DNA of 48,034 nucleotides from Fibrobacter sp. UWB16 (GTDB taxonomy: Bacteria > Fibrobacterota > Fibrobacteria > Fibrobacterales > Fibrobacteraceae). The DNA lies in contig NZ_OCMS01000007.1 of NCBI RefSeq assembly GCF_900215325.1, positions 1 to 48,034 of the forward strand. Reading direction: 5' to 3'. Positions 16,449 to 24,670 of this stretch are shown here, piece after piece. Each line of letters starts with the position of its first letter. The stretch's first letter is position 1. The notes beneath the pieces were generated by a model. That model had not been told where the DNA came from, ran no database searches, and worked only from the letters and a program-made list of their open reading frames with translations. Both the position numbers and the translations under genes were made by a program.

Positions 16449-17846
16449 ATGAAAAAAATGGATTTTGCCAAGGGCATTTTTGTACTCGCGACGGGATTTT
16501 TCCTTGCTGCACCCGTGAACGCGCAAGTTAGCGATGAAGAACTCGCCAAGCATCCTGAATTCACTTCTAGTGGCTATTTAGTGTACCCGGAACCTGCAAA
16601 TATTAAATATACGAAGGCTCCCGCCGGCTACAAGCCGTTCTATATCAGCCATTACGGGCGTCACGGCAGCCGCTACCACCACAGTGGCGAAGAGTACACC
16701 TACCTCTTTGAAACTCTCGCCAAGGCAGATTCCGCCCAAAAGCTCACCGAGCTCGGCAAACAGGCACTCGCCTACACGAAAGTCCTCGTAGACGAGGCGG
16801 CCCCCCGCAAAGGAGACCTCACGCAAGTGGGCGTCAAGCAGCACGAAGGGATTGCAAACCGCATGTCCAAGAATTTTGGGGACGTTTTCAAGGACTGGAA
16901 TATCGGCGGGAAAAAGATCACGCCGTACGTCAGGTCATATGCGAGCACGAGCGGCCGCTGCATCGTAAGCATGGCCGCCTTCATCGGGGAACTCCGTTCG
17001 CTGAACCCGAAAATCCATTCCGAACTCATCTCCGGCAAAAGCTACATGAAGTTCATCAGCGCCTTTGACTGGGGCAAGCTCGACTATTCCAAAGTCAAGA
17101 CGTACACAGACGAAAGCGACAAGCTCTGGAAAAACGTCAATCCGCAACAGTTCCTAGAAAAGCTGTTCAATGACTACAAATACGTTGCAAATAACGTAGA
17201 CACCAACGGGTTCTACAATCACTTCTTTGAAATTGCAACATCGCTCCAAGGGATGGATAAACCGCTCCTCGACGAAATCGCCCAAGCCGCCAAAGTGCCC
17301 GCGGACACCTTTGTAAACTTGTTCACAACTGAAGAAAAAATTGCACGCTGGAAAGCGCAAAACGCCTGGTGGTACAGTCTCGAAGGTACAAGCCCGCTCA
17401 TCAACCGCCCCGATGGCCTCAACTTCGCCAAGCCTACGCTCCAGAACATTTTGGAAGAAGCCGACGAAGCGATTGCATTGGACACATCGATAAATGCGCG
17501 CGCCACCCAAGCGCCGATTGCCGCCACGCTCCGCTTTGGCCACGACGCCACACTCCTCCCGCTTTCCGCACTCATGCAGTTGCCCGTTGCAAACGCCAAG
17601 GTTTCGGACCTCTCCAAGTTGCATGAACAGTGGAACGACTTTAGAATCATCCCAATGGCAGCAAACCTGCAGATGGTATTTTACAAATCAAAAAACAAGC
17701 CCATCCTCGTCAAAATTTTGTACAATGAAATTGAACAGACGTTACCCATCGAATGCAAGGCCGCGGACAAAACACAATGCCCCGCCGCCCCGTACTACCG
17801 CTGGGATGACGTCCGTAACTTCTATAGCGCCCTTCTCAAGAACTAA
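16449..17846 (+). CDS. Histidine acid phosphatase (phytase/MINPP-like), exported
   Basis: 465 residues with a signal peptide (cleavage near PVNAQ). The clade-2 histidine phosphatase signature HYGRHGSRY supplies the phosphorylated His (RHG, residues 71-73), and RFGHDATLLPL supplies the HD proton donor (residues 365-366). Enzymes of this group hydrolyse phosphate monoesters, including inositol phosphates such as phytate, in the periplasm or outside; the exact substrate here is not shown. It opens a three-gene plus-strand operon (6-base gap to the TPR gene). Start: ATG close after TTGGAGAC. Confidence 0.88.
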   Translation: MKKMDFAKGIFVLATGFFLAAPVNAQVSDEELAKHPEFTSSGYLVYPEPANIKYTKAPAGYKPFYISHYGRHGSRYHHSGEEYTYLFETLAKADSAQKLTELGKQALAYTKVLVDEAAPRKGDLTQVGVKQHEGIANRMSKNFGDVFKDWNIGGKKITPYVRSYASTSGRCIVSMAAFIGELRSLNPKIHSELISGKSYMKFISAFDWGKLDYSKVKTYTDESDKLWKNVNPQQFLEKLFNDYKYVANNVDTNGFYNHFFEIATSLQGMDKPLLDEIAQAAKVPADTFVNLFTTEEKIARWKAQNAWWYSLEGTSPLINRPDGLNFAKPTLQNILEEADEAIALDTSINARATQAPIAATLRFGHDATLLPLSALMQLPVANAKVSDLSKLHEQWNDFRIIPMAANLQMVFYKSKNKPILVKILYNEIEQTLPIECKAADKTQCPAAPYYRWDDVRNFYSALLKN

Positions 17847-17852
17847 CTTATC

Positions 17853-18929
17853 ATGAAAAAATCTATCGCTCTCATTTTAGCTCTAGCCGTCACGCTTTTT
17901 GCTGCACCAAATGCAACCTCTAAGGCATCGCCCAAGACTTCCAAAGCCGAAGCCGTAAAAAATCTCGTCGATCAAGGCGTGCAATTTCACGAACAAGGTC
18001 AGTACGACGAAGCTCTCGCCAAATATAAGGAAGCCGAGAAAAAAGATCCGAAGAGCGCCCTCGTCAAATACGAAATGGCCTTTACTTACCATGCCAAGCG
18101 CGATTTAGACAAGTCGCTCCATTACGCCAAAGCCGCCATAAAGCTGAAAACCGAAGGCATCGAAGAAAATCTCTACAGCCTGCTCGGAACAGTTTACGAC
18201 GACAAAGGTATGCCAGATTCTGCGCTCGCCGTCTATCGCGAAGCTTTTGCCAAGGTGCCAAACTCGTTCAACATTCCATACAATGCGACCATCACGTACA
18301 TGCGCATGAACAACGCTGACAGCGCCTACGCCTGGGTCAAACGGAGCATCAACAATTCCCGCACGCATGAAGGCAGCTATTACTACATGGGATTCCTTGC
18401 AAGCCAACTAGGAAAATGGCCACAATTCTACGGTTACACCATGTACTCGACATTCATTACTAAAAAAGGCGAAATCATCCGCGACAATCTTTCAAGGCTT
18501 TATGGCAAGACCAAATACCTTGTCTTGAAAAAGGACAATGCCGTCGAAATGAACACGCCGAACATCAAGCAAACCGATAGCGATTCCACCGTCAACAACG
18601 AATTTTTACTTGCAATCCAGACCATGCTCGCCACAGATTCTATCGGTGCACGCAAACTCTACGACAAGGATTCAAATGCAACGCAGCAAACGGAATTCCT
18701 GATTCACGTTCTCGAGAAAATTATCAAACTTGTCGCCTTCACCGACGAAATCAATGACCCGATTCAAAGATTTTATCAGGGCCTCATCCGCGAAAGACTC
18801 GTAGACGCATTCATTTATTCCATTTGTGAACCCATCGACCGCCCGACATTTGCGCAGTGGCTGATCAAGAACCGCACCGAACAGGCGCGACTTTTCCAAT
18901 GGTTCAATAAAGAGTGGCTGATGCTGTAA
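17853..18929 (+). CDS. Exported TPR protein
   Basis: 358 residues, signal peptide MKKSIALILALAVTLFA. Three or more TPR units are visible between residues 40 and 190 (GVQFHEQGQYDEALAKYKEA; YAKAAIKLKTEGIEENLYSL; VYDDKGMPDSALAVYREAFA). The C-terminal 150 residues are helical without a recognised domain. It sits 6 bases after the phosphatase gene and 9 bases before the dehydrogenase gene, so the three are probably co-transcribed. Confidence 0.75.
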   Translation: MKKSIALILALAVTLFAAPNATSKASPKTSKAEAVKNLVDQGVQFHEQGQYDEALAKYKEAEKKDPKSALVKYEMAFTYHAKRDLDKSLHYAKAAIKLKTEGIEENLYSLLGTVYDDKGMPDSALAVYREAFAKVPNSFNIPYNATITYMRMNNADSAYAWVKRSINNSRTHEGSYYYMGFLASQLGKWPQFYGYTMYSTFITKKGEIIRDNLSRLYGKTKYLVLKKDNAVEMNTPNIKQTDSDSTVNNEFLLAIQTMLATDSIGARKLYDKDSNATQQTEFLIHVLEKIIKLVAFTDEINDPIQRFYQGLIRERLVDAFIYSICEPIDRPTFAQWLIKNRTEQARLFQWFNKEWLML

Positions 18930-18938
18930 GGAGACTCC

Positions 18939-20108
18939 ATGCGATTTTACGTACCTACCGATATTTACGTTGAAAAGGAATGCGTGAAAAACCACGCGAA
19001 AGAATTGCTCGCCGTCGGGAAGCGCGCACTCATCGTTACCGGACACAGCTCTGCTAAAGCTAACGGTTCCTTGAACGACGTGACTGAAGTCCTGAACGCT
19101 GGGGGAGTCGCCTACCAGATCTTTGATGAAGTCGAAGAAAACCCGTCCACCGATACCGTAGGGAAAGGCGCAAAAATCGCCCGAGAATTCGGTGCCGAAT
19201 TTATCATCGGCATTGGGGGAGGTTCTGCCATCGATGCTGCAAAAGCCATGGCAATCCTCCTCGTAAATCCGGAATTGGATGCTGATGAACTACACAAAGC
19301 GCCGAGTCATCCGCTTAACCACGCGCCCGTTGTCGCCGTGCCGACAACTTGTGGAACAGGCTCCGAAGCAACGCCGGTCGCCATCATCACGAACCACAAA
19401 ATCAATTTAAAAAAAAGCATCCCGCACAGGATTTTCCCGGTGCTCGCACTCGTTGACGGAAAATATCTCGCCTCTGCCAAAAAGCAGCTGATTGTGAACA
19501 CTGCCGTCGATGCGCTCGCGCACATGGTCGAAAGCATTTTGAACGTTCACTCGAACATGCTCAACCGCATGTGCCCCGAATACGGCCTCAAGCTCTGGGG
19601 AGAATGCAAAGAAGCGCTCCTCGCCTCTGAAAATGATGCTACGAAAAATGATTCGGGAAATGCCGCTGCGCAAAAAGCGACACAAGATGCCGCGCCCATC
19701 GATGCAAGTTTGTACGAAAAGTTCATGCTCACCTCGACAATTGCCGGCATGTCCATCGCCATGACAAGCACTGCCGTACCGCACGGCATGAGCTATGACC
19801 TTACGCTCAGCAAAGGCACGCCGCACGGCCCCGCCGTAGGCTACTTCCTCGCCGCCTACGTCGAAGTCTGCCAAAAGAAAGTTCCGGCCGATGTCGAAAA
19901 AATCCTCTCGCTGTTGGGACTCAAAAACATCGAAGAATTTGCAGCAATGCTCCGCAAACTCATCGGCACATGCACCGTCACACGCGAATTGCGTGACAAG
20001 TTCGCCACCGCGATGAAAACAAATCACTCCAAACTTGACCTCGTTCCCGGCGGCATCACCCCCGACGAAGTCGAGTACATCTACGATAAATCGCTAGTGG
20101 TGAAGTAG
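18939..20108 (+). CDS. Iron-containing alcohol dehydrogenase
   Basis: 389-residue cytoplasmic NAD(P)-dependent dehydrogenase of the Fe-ADH family. The NAD-binding GGGSAIDAAKAMA, the VPTTCGTGSEATPVA block, and metal ligands in VDALAHMVE (Asp, His), PHGMSYDLT (His) and TPHGPAVG (His) are all present. The substrate cannot be deduced; related enzymes reduce aldehydes or act on butanol, lactaldehyde or propanediol. An Asn/Ala/Asp-rich insertion of about 25 residues (near 228-253) breaks the helical domain. Strong AAGGAG upstream. Confidence 0.92.
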   Translation: MRFYVPTDIYVEKECVKNHAKELLAVGKRALIVTGHSSAKANGSLNDVTEVLNAGGVAYQIFDEVEENPSTDTVGKGAKIAREFGAEFIIGIGGGSAIDAAKAMAILLVNPELDADELHKAPSHPLNHAPVVAVPTTCGTGSEATPVAIITNHKINLKKSIPHRIFPVLALVDGKYLASAKKQLIVNTAVDALAHMVESILNVHSNMLNRMCPEYGLKLWGECKEALLASENDATKNDSGNAAAQKATQDAAPIDASLYEKFMLTSTIAGMSIAMTSTAVPHGMSYDLTLSKGTPHGPAVGYFLAAYVEVCQKKVPADVEKILSLLGLKNIEEFAAMLRKLIGTCTVTRELRDKFATAMKTNHSKLDLVPGGITPDEVEYIYDKSLVVK

Positions 20109-20128
20109 GGGAGACGCCAATTTGCACT

Positions 20129-20158
20129 GTCATTCCCGCCCCCGAGCGGGAATCTCCT
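20129..20158. repeat. Dispersed palindromic repeat, family 2
   Basis: gtcattcccg...cgggaatctcc copy in the ADH-LemA spacer, followed after 13 bases by a family 1 copy. Confidence 0.7.
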
Positions 20159-20171
20159 GTTCCACGCCGTG

Positions 20172-20199
20172 TCATCCTGAGCAACGCGAAGGATCCAGT
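20172..20199. repeat. Dispersed palindromic repeat, family 1
   Basis: gtcatcctgagcaacgcgaa then ggatccag, in the opposite orientation to the copy at 419, in the ADH-LemA spacer. Confidence 0.75.
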
Positions 20200-20264
20200 A
20201 ACATTTGCCATTACTTTGCCACATCCCGAAATTTGTATATTAACGCAGTAAAACTGGAGAATTT

Positions 20265-20870
20265 ATGAAAAAAGCTTTAATCGCCGTTATAGTTGTCGTC
20301 GTCATCCTGCTCATCATCGTAGGGAAGGGCATCGGCACCTACAATAACATCATCGCTCTCGAAGAAGGCGTAAAGGCGCAGTGGGCACAAGTCGAAAACA
20401 CCTACCAGCGCCGCTTTGACCTCATCCCGAATCTCGTCAGCACCGTGCAAGGCGAAGCCAACTTCGAAAAGAGCACCCTCACCGAAGTTATGGACATGCG
20501 CAGCCGCATGGGCGGAACCGTCAAACTCGACGAAAGCCTCATGAACGACGAAGCTGCCCTCAAGCGATTCCAGGAAATGCAAGGCACCCTCGGTGGCGCC
20601 CTCCAGCGCTTAATGGCCGTCTCCGAAAACTACCCGGATCTCAAAAGCAACAAGAGCTTCCAGGAACTCCGTGTGCAACTCGAAGGCGCCGAAAATCGCA
20701 TCGCCGTCGAACGCAAGCGCTACAACGAAACCGTTCAGGCGTACAACACCACCATTCGCCAGTTCCCCACAAACCTCGTCGCCGGATTCGCAGGTGCCTC
20801 CCCGAAAGCCCTCTTCTCCGCTGACGCAGGCGCAAGTACAGCACCAAAAGTGCAGTTTGATGTGAAGTAA
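20265..20870 (+). CDS. lemA: LemA family protein (copy 1)
   Basis: 201 residues. An N-terminal membrane helix (VVVILLIIVGKGIGTYN) is followed by the LemA domain: YNNIIALEEGVKAQWAQVENTYQRR, FDLIPNLVSTVQGEANFE, ENYPDLKSNKSFQELRVQLEGAENRIAVERKRYN, and FPTNLVAG. LemA proteins are membrane proteins with an external helical domain of poorly defined function. A paralogue next to an M48 protease is at 41528. Ribosome site TGGAGA. Confidence 0.93.
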   Translation: MKKALIAVIVVVVILLIIVGKGIGTYNNIIALEEGVKAQWAQVENTYQRRFDLIPNLVSTVQGEANFEKSTLTEVMDMRSRMGGTVKLDESLMNDEAALKRFQEMQGTLGGALQRLMAVSENYPDLKSNKSFQELRVQLEGAENRIAVERKRYNETVQAYNTTIRQFPTNLVAGFAGASPKALFSADAGASTAPKVQFDVK

Positions 20871-20993
20871 AAAGTGCGGCTGTCGCCTCGGCCACTGCGC
20901 CAGGGACACCTAGCAAAGCGTCATTGCGTTTACGCATGACTTGTTCGCCTCAGTAATGCGAAAGCAAGCATTCGCGCTACTCTCGACTCCGTC

Positions 20994-21026
20994 GTCATTC
21001 TGAACCCGCTAGGGTGAAGAATCCAG
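20994..21026. repeat. Dispersed palindromic repeat, family 1
   Basis: gtcattctgaacccgctagg ... gaagaatccag, the ATTC/GAAT variant. It marks the left edge of the AT-rich island; a matching variant in inverted orientation is at 24315-24348 on the right edge. Confidence 0.7.
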
Positions 21027-21051
21027 TAAAATCTAGATTCGCAAAAAGCCA

Positions 21052-21078
21052 GTCATGCCCGCCACTGAGCGGGCATGT
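21052..21078. repeat. Dispersed palindromic repeat, family 2
   Basis: gtcatgcccgccactgagcg then ggcatgtg, just left of the AT-rich island. Confidence 0.65.
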
Positions 21079-21122
21079 GATTTTTAATATTTCCCATCGA
21101 AAAATTAGCATATATTATATTC

Positions 21123-21902
21123 ATGCTGTTATTCATTATCGCAATCATCATAATTACTCTTATTACTCTGTTCAATTTTATGTGTGCAAAGCCGAATGAC
21201 TCTGCCGCCTATGTTCCACCCAAACTCAGCGGCAATCAACCATTCCCCATACAACGAAAAATCAAAGAAAATCAAGAAGAATACGACAAGAAAATTCTTG
21301 CAAGCCCATTCAACGTAAACGACTGGCTCAGCATACATCCCGGTAACGATAAACTTGGCCCCTATGGAGAGTTTCTAACAACAAAGAAAGCCGTTAATGC
21401 CTGCAAAGAAACAACAACCTATTTTAAGATTTTAAATAACCTGTACATAAATACGGATAAAGGCTCTACAGAAATTGATGTTCTCATGATTCACGAAACT
21501 GGAATCTACGTATTCGAAAGCAAAAATTTCAGTGGACAAATTTATGGAGAATACAAACAAAAAAAATGGTTGCAATATTTAGGCAATGAACGTAACCATT
21601 TCTACAATCCAATTTGGCAGAATGAAGGACATATCGATGCATTAAAATCAGTACTTGGAAACGAATTACCCTATATTTCAATTATCGTTTTCAGCGAAAG
21701 ATGCGAACTTAAAGAAATTCCTGATAATAAAACCGATATGATTATTTTAAATCGATATTCTCTGGAAAGTAAACTTGTCCATGAATTTAATCAACGAAAT
21801 AAAGATATAACTATTGAACAAGTTGATGAAATTTACGACAGGATGAAAAATTTTGCAAATGGAGATATATACAAGAATTCAGAGTTAGATCCATTTAGCT
21901 AA
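21123..21902 (+). CDS. Membrane-anchored NERD-domain protein
   Basis: 259 residues. One N-terminal membrane helix (LLFIIAIIIITLITLFNFM), then from about residue 78 a NERD (nuclease-related) domain: GPYGEFLTTKKAV, ILNNLYINTDKGSTEIDVLMIHETGIYVFESKNFSG. The EID...ESKN residues match the metal-binding pattern of the restriction-endonuclease-like fold, so the active site looks intact. NERD proteins are associated with DNA processing and often with defence. It is the first gene of an AT-rich stretch and is convergent to the ATPase/DUF4435 operon. No ribosome site is seen. Confidence 0.82.
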   Translation: MLLFIIAIIIITLITLFNFMCAKPNDSAAYVPPKLSGNQPFPIQRKIKENQEEYDKKILASPFNVNDWLSIHPGNDKLGPYGEFLTTKKAVNACKETTTYFKILNNLYINTDKGSTEIDVLMIHETGIYVFESKNFSGQIYGEYKQKKWLQYLGNERNHFYNPIWQNEGHIDALKSVLGNELPYISIIVFSERCELKEIPDNKTDMIILNRYSLESKLVHEFNQRNKDITIEQVDEIYDRMKNFANGDIYKNSELDPFS

Positions 21903-21933
21903 TTTCAATTCGAGACTTGTAAAAAATAAATGC

Positions 21934-21962
21934 AAAAAACGGTTATCGCAAAACAATAACCG
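21934..21962 (-). terminator. Terminator of the ATPase/DUF4435 operon
   Basis: Arms CGGTTAT (21940-21946) and ATAACCG (21956-21962); on the minus strand the stem is followed by six T. It lies between two convergent transcription units. Confidence 0.75.
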
Positions 21963-22003
21963 AATAATTAAATGTATTAATTAATCTATTTATACTTTAA
22001 AAA

Positions 22004-22897
22004 TTACGCAAGTCCATTTGCCTTCAAAAAAACTTCTAGTTGATTATCCAAAGGAACATAATTTACTAAAGAAGATATAGTGGCACATGGAATATTAGGT
22101 TTTGATTTTATCTTTCCACTTTTTAAAAGTTCCTTTGCATTCTCAATAATTGAATCTATTTGTTGTTTATAAAGCAAAAATACCCACTTTCCCCTATAAT
22201 AAAAAAATGGTTTTTCATGTATATAGCATGATGCTAAATCTTCTTTTTCTTTATTACTAGGCATCATCGCTTCAGGAAATTTTTCTGATAAATATTTCCA
22301 CGAATCTTTTGCTTTCAAAAAATCCTTTATGTTAACATCATCAAAACAAACTTTTCTATAATTATTTCCTTTTTTCCGCTGAAAAAAAGCCCACGAATTC
22401 AAAATTGCAATTTTACCTATATTATTTAGAAAAGAATTATAAAAATGTTTTTTTAAATAATCTAATTTTTCAGGGTCTATACAATTTTGAATATTTAATT
22501 CAGACTTTACAAAACGCTCAAATGCTTCTCCCGAACAATAAAAATTTTCTATTGCATAACAAGGAGTTGTATACATTGGAACATCATTTTCTAAAATTAT
22601 ATCATCAAAATCATGATCAACAAAAGAAATAGTTCTGTATTTTTTTAATGATTTATTATTTTTTATTTGATTAACAACTTTATATACATTAGATTTTCGT
22701 GCACAAACTATGGAATGATGGCATTCTTTTTTACTTTCGCTAAAAAAATGGCTATAAAAAATATTGTCATCAGGGCCTTCATATAAACAAATTGGCCAAT
22801 CCTTTTCCTTTGAAACGGCTTTCGTTATATCGGAAATTATATCTGATATTTTTTTCTCTGTTTCTCTCTTTTTTTTATCTACATAATCTATGGACAT
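22004..22897 (-). CDS. DUF4435 protein, AriB-like effector (PARIS-type)
   Basis: 297 residues. The order of acidic motifs, LYEGPDDNIFY (Glu40), FVDHDFDD (Asp94/96/98) and YAIENFYCS (Glu117), is that of DUF4435, a TOPRIM-like nuclease domain. In the PARIS anti-phage system the DUF4435 protein AriB is the toxic effector released from the ATPase AriA when a phage anti-restriction protein is sensed. Here it begins one base after the stop of an ABC-type ATPase gene, the PARIS order. Very AT-rich codon use (many AAA, AAT, TTT) sets it apart from the flanking housekeeping genes. Assignment is by motif and gene order; a different ATPase/TOPRIM defence family is possible. Confidence 0.72.
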   Translation of the reverse strand: MSIDYVDKKKRETEKKISDIISDITKAVSKEKDWPICLYEGPDDNIFYSHFFSESKKECHHSIVCARKSNVYKVVNQIKNNKSLKKYRTISFVDHDFDDIILENDVPMYTTPCYAIENFYCSGEAFERFVKSELNIQNCIDPEKLDYLKKHFYNSFLNNIGKIAILNSWAFFQRKKGNNYRKVCFDDVNIKDFLKAKDSWKYLSEKFPEAMMPSNKEKEDLASCYIHEKPFFYYRGKWVFLLYKQQIDSIIENAKELLKSGKIKSKPNIPCATISSLVNYVPLDNQLEVFLKANGLA

Positions 22898-22898
22898 T

Positions 22899-24161
22899 TT
22901 AACAACCCCTCATAGATTCAAGTGGAATAACATTATTTATATATTCATTTTCAATAATATAAGGAGAATGTGTAGCGCAAATCAAACATTTTACAGATGT
23001 GGAGTTCATAATATCAGTTATCAATTGTTCCTGCCATTCTGTAGACAACGAAATCTCAGGTTCATCAATAATGATTGTATAATCACTAGACTCCGATAAA
23101 TATAAGAAAGAAAAGATCCCAACTATTTGCTTTTCACCTGAACTCAAATAATCTAAATCAATCGCATCCTTACTTTCCAAATCAATGCATTTAATCTTCA
23201 CAGTTCTATCATCATAAACAAACTTATTTCTACGCAAATACTTATTAACAACTTCAACGAATTTTTTTATTTTATTATCTTTCTTCTTTAACTCCAAAAA
23301 TCCCTCAGTTAAATGATAAATTATTTGAGCCAAAGCAGCATTTGATTCATAAAAATTTTTTGAATAGATTAATTTAATTAATTTATTTTTTTCTGTTGTT
23401 ATTTGAGTTCTATCCAACATTAAATCAATATCATCTTCTAAATCGCCTATTGACTCAAAAAATTTTTTTGGAGGTTTTTTATCACTCATCGCATCTACAA
23501 TTAATTTTTTATTTATAGATGACGCTAAATTCAATGCTTCTGTAGATAAATCTCGTTCAATTCTATCAAATTTTTCTTTTACATCTTTCATACCAAAGGC
23601 TATATGAATTTCTTTTTCATATTTATCTAACTTTACACTTAAATCTTGTTCTACTCGACGGTAAGTTGGAAAGAAAATAACATTATCTCTTTTCAATTTA
23701 TTAGCTTTATCCAATACACTTATAAGTTGCTTTTTATTATAAGTAGGTCCATCCAGGAAGCGATAATAATGGGATGACGCAACATCATAATCAAAAGAAA
23801 GCCTTCTTAGATAATGAAAAATTTCATCACTCCTTAAATTCAAAAAATTATCTGATGGTATTTCTTTTTTCACCCGTTCATATTTTTGCAAATCTCTCTT
23901 TTTCAGCTGGCTCAATAGAAGATAATAAGGATTTACTATTTCTTTTCTTGAAATTTCCGTTCTTTTACGCCCATCAATAATCCGAATATTGTCAAAAGGA
24001 ATATCAACTAGATTTTCCAAACGTCCAGTAAATATAGATTCAATAAATTTTAAGGTCGTAGTTTTACCACTTCCATTTTCCGCCATAATAATAGAAACAT
24101 CATCATTTAATTCCAATGAATAATTCCTTCGACCATACAACCCATTTATTTCTATTTTCAT
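22899..24161 (-). CDS. ABC/SMC-type AAA ATPase, AriA-like sensor (PARIS-type)
   Basis: 420 residues. Walker A AENGSGKTT (27-35), ABC signature LSSGEKQ (339-345), Walker B IIIDEPE (363-369) and a switch His in ATHSPYI (about 397) form a complete AAA15/ABC-like ATPase; the central part (80-320) is helical and rich in Lys. This architecture, together with the downstream DUF4435 gene, matches AriA of PARIS. It has its own promoter (24195-24221) and ribosome site (AAGGA). Base composition is AT-rich, pointing to horizontal acquisition. Confidence 0.75.
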   Translation of the reverse strand: MKIEINGLYGRRNYSLELNDDVSIIMAENGSGKTTTLKFIESIFTGRLENLVDIPFDNIRIIDGRKRTEISRKEIVNPYYLLLSQLKKRDLQKYERVKKEIPSDNFLNLRSDEIFHYLRRLSFDYDVASSHYYRFLDGPTYNKKQLISVLDKANKLKRDNVIFFPTYRRVEQDLSVKLDKYEKEIHIAFGMKDVKEKFDRIERDLSTEALNLASSINKKLIVDAMSDKKPPKKFFESIGDLEDDIDLMLDRTQITTEKNKLIKLIYSKNFYESNAALAQIIYHLTEGFLELKKKDNKIKKFVEVVNKYLRRNKFVYDDRTVKIKCIDLESKDAIDLDYLSSGEKQIVGIFSFLYLSESSDYTIIIDEPEISLSTEWQEQLITDIMNSTSVKCLICATHSPYIIENEYINNVIPLESMRGC

Positions 24162-24194
24162 TTTATTTCCTTTTTTTGTAATTTATTTGCACAA

Positions 24195-24221
24195 TTTATA
24201 CTTAATTTAACATAATGTCAA
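24195..24221 (-). promoter_or_regulatory. Promoter of the ATPase/DUF4435 operon
   Basis: On the minus strand TTGACA (24216-24221), a 15-base spacer and TATAAA (24195-24200), about 35 bases before the ATPase ATG. The spacer is shorter than usual, but the -35 box is perfect. Confidence 0.5.
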
Positions 24222-24670
24222 CAATAGTTATCAAAGTAAGTTTTTTATAAAGTCTCAACCAATTCTCGGCGCATTCTCGATTAAGAATCGACCCATCTTC
24301 TCTCTAAACCTTCACTGGATTCTTCGCGGCGTTGCCGTTCAGAATGACGTAGTAGGAGAGGGTGGGCGGTGCAATATTCAGCGCAATTTCCATCAGACTT
24401 TACGCGCACAGTTCCTTTTACATTGCCCAAAACATTCTTTATTATAACCGATGCAGGAACGGAGTCCGGCATGACAATTCCGCACGCAGTCCCATTCAGC
24501 ATCCCGCGGGACTCTTGTCCAACATCCCGAACATTTTCGTCTAGTATATCCGCGCATTCCTTTTCCGAGTCTCGCGCACTCTCATCAAACATTCTCCGCG
24601 CATCTCGTTTAGCAAACTCAGCGCTATTTCCTTTCTGCATTCCTCAAAACTTTTTACTACTTTTCCCACT
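24222..24670. other. Non-coding region right of the AT-rich island
   Basis: No supported gene. It holds a family 1 repeat at 24315-24348, a half family 2 repeat at 24456-24475, and a stretch (24476-24640) with many short words such as gcgcattcc, gcgcactc and gcgcatctcg. GC content returns to the chromosomal level within this region. Open frames here carry only repeat-derived peptides. Confidence 0.5.
24315..24348. repeat. Dispersed palindromic repeat, family 1
   Basis: ctggattcttcgcggcgttg ... ttcagaatgac, the GAAT variant, inverted relative to the copy at the left edge of the island (20994-21026). Confidence 0.7.

Noticed and set aside
24281-24640. 119-codon minus-strand frame right of the AT-rich island
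   Set aside because: It consists largely of repeat-derived peptide (HSERQRREESSEG) and low-complexity sequence, with no ribosome site.
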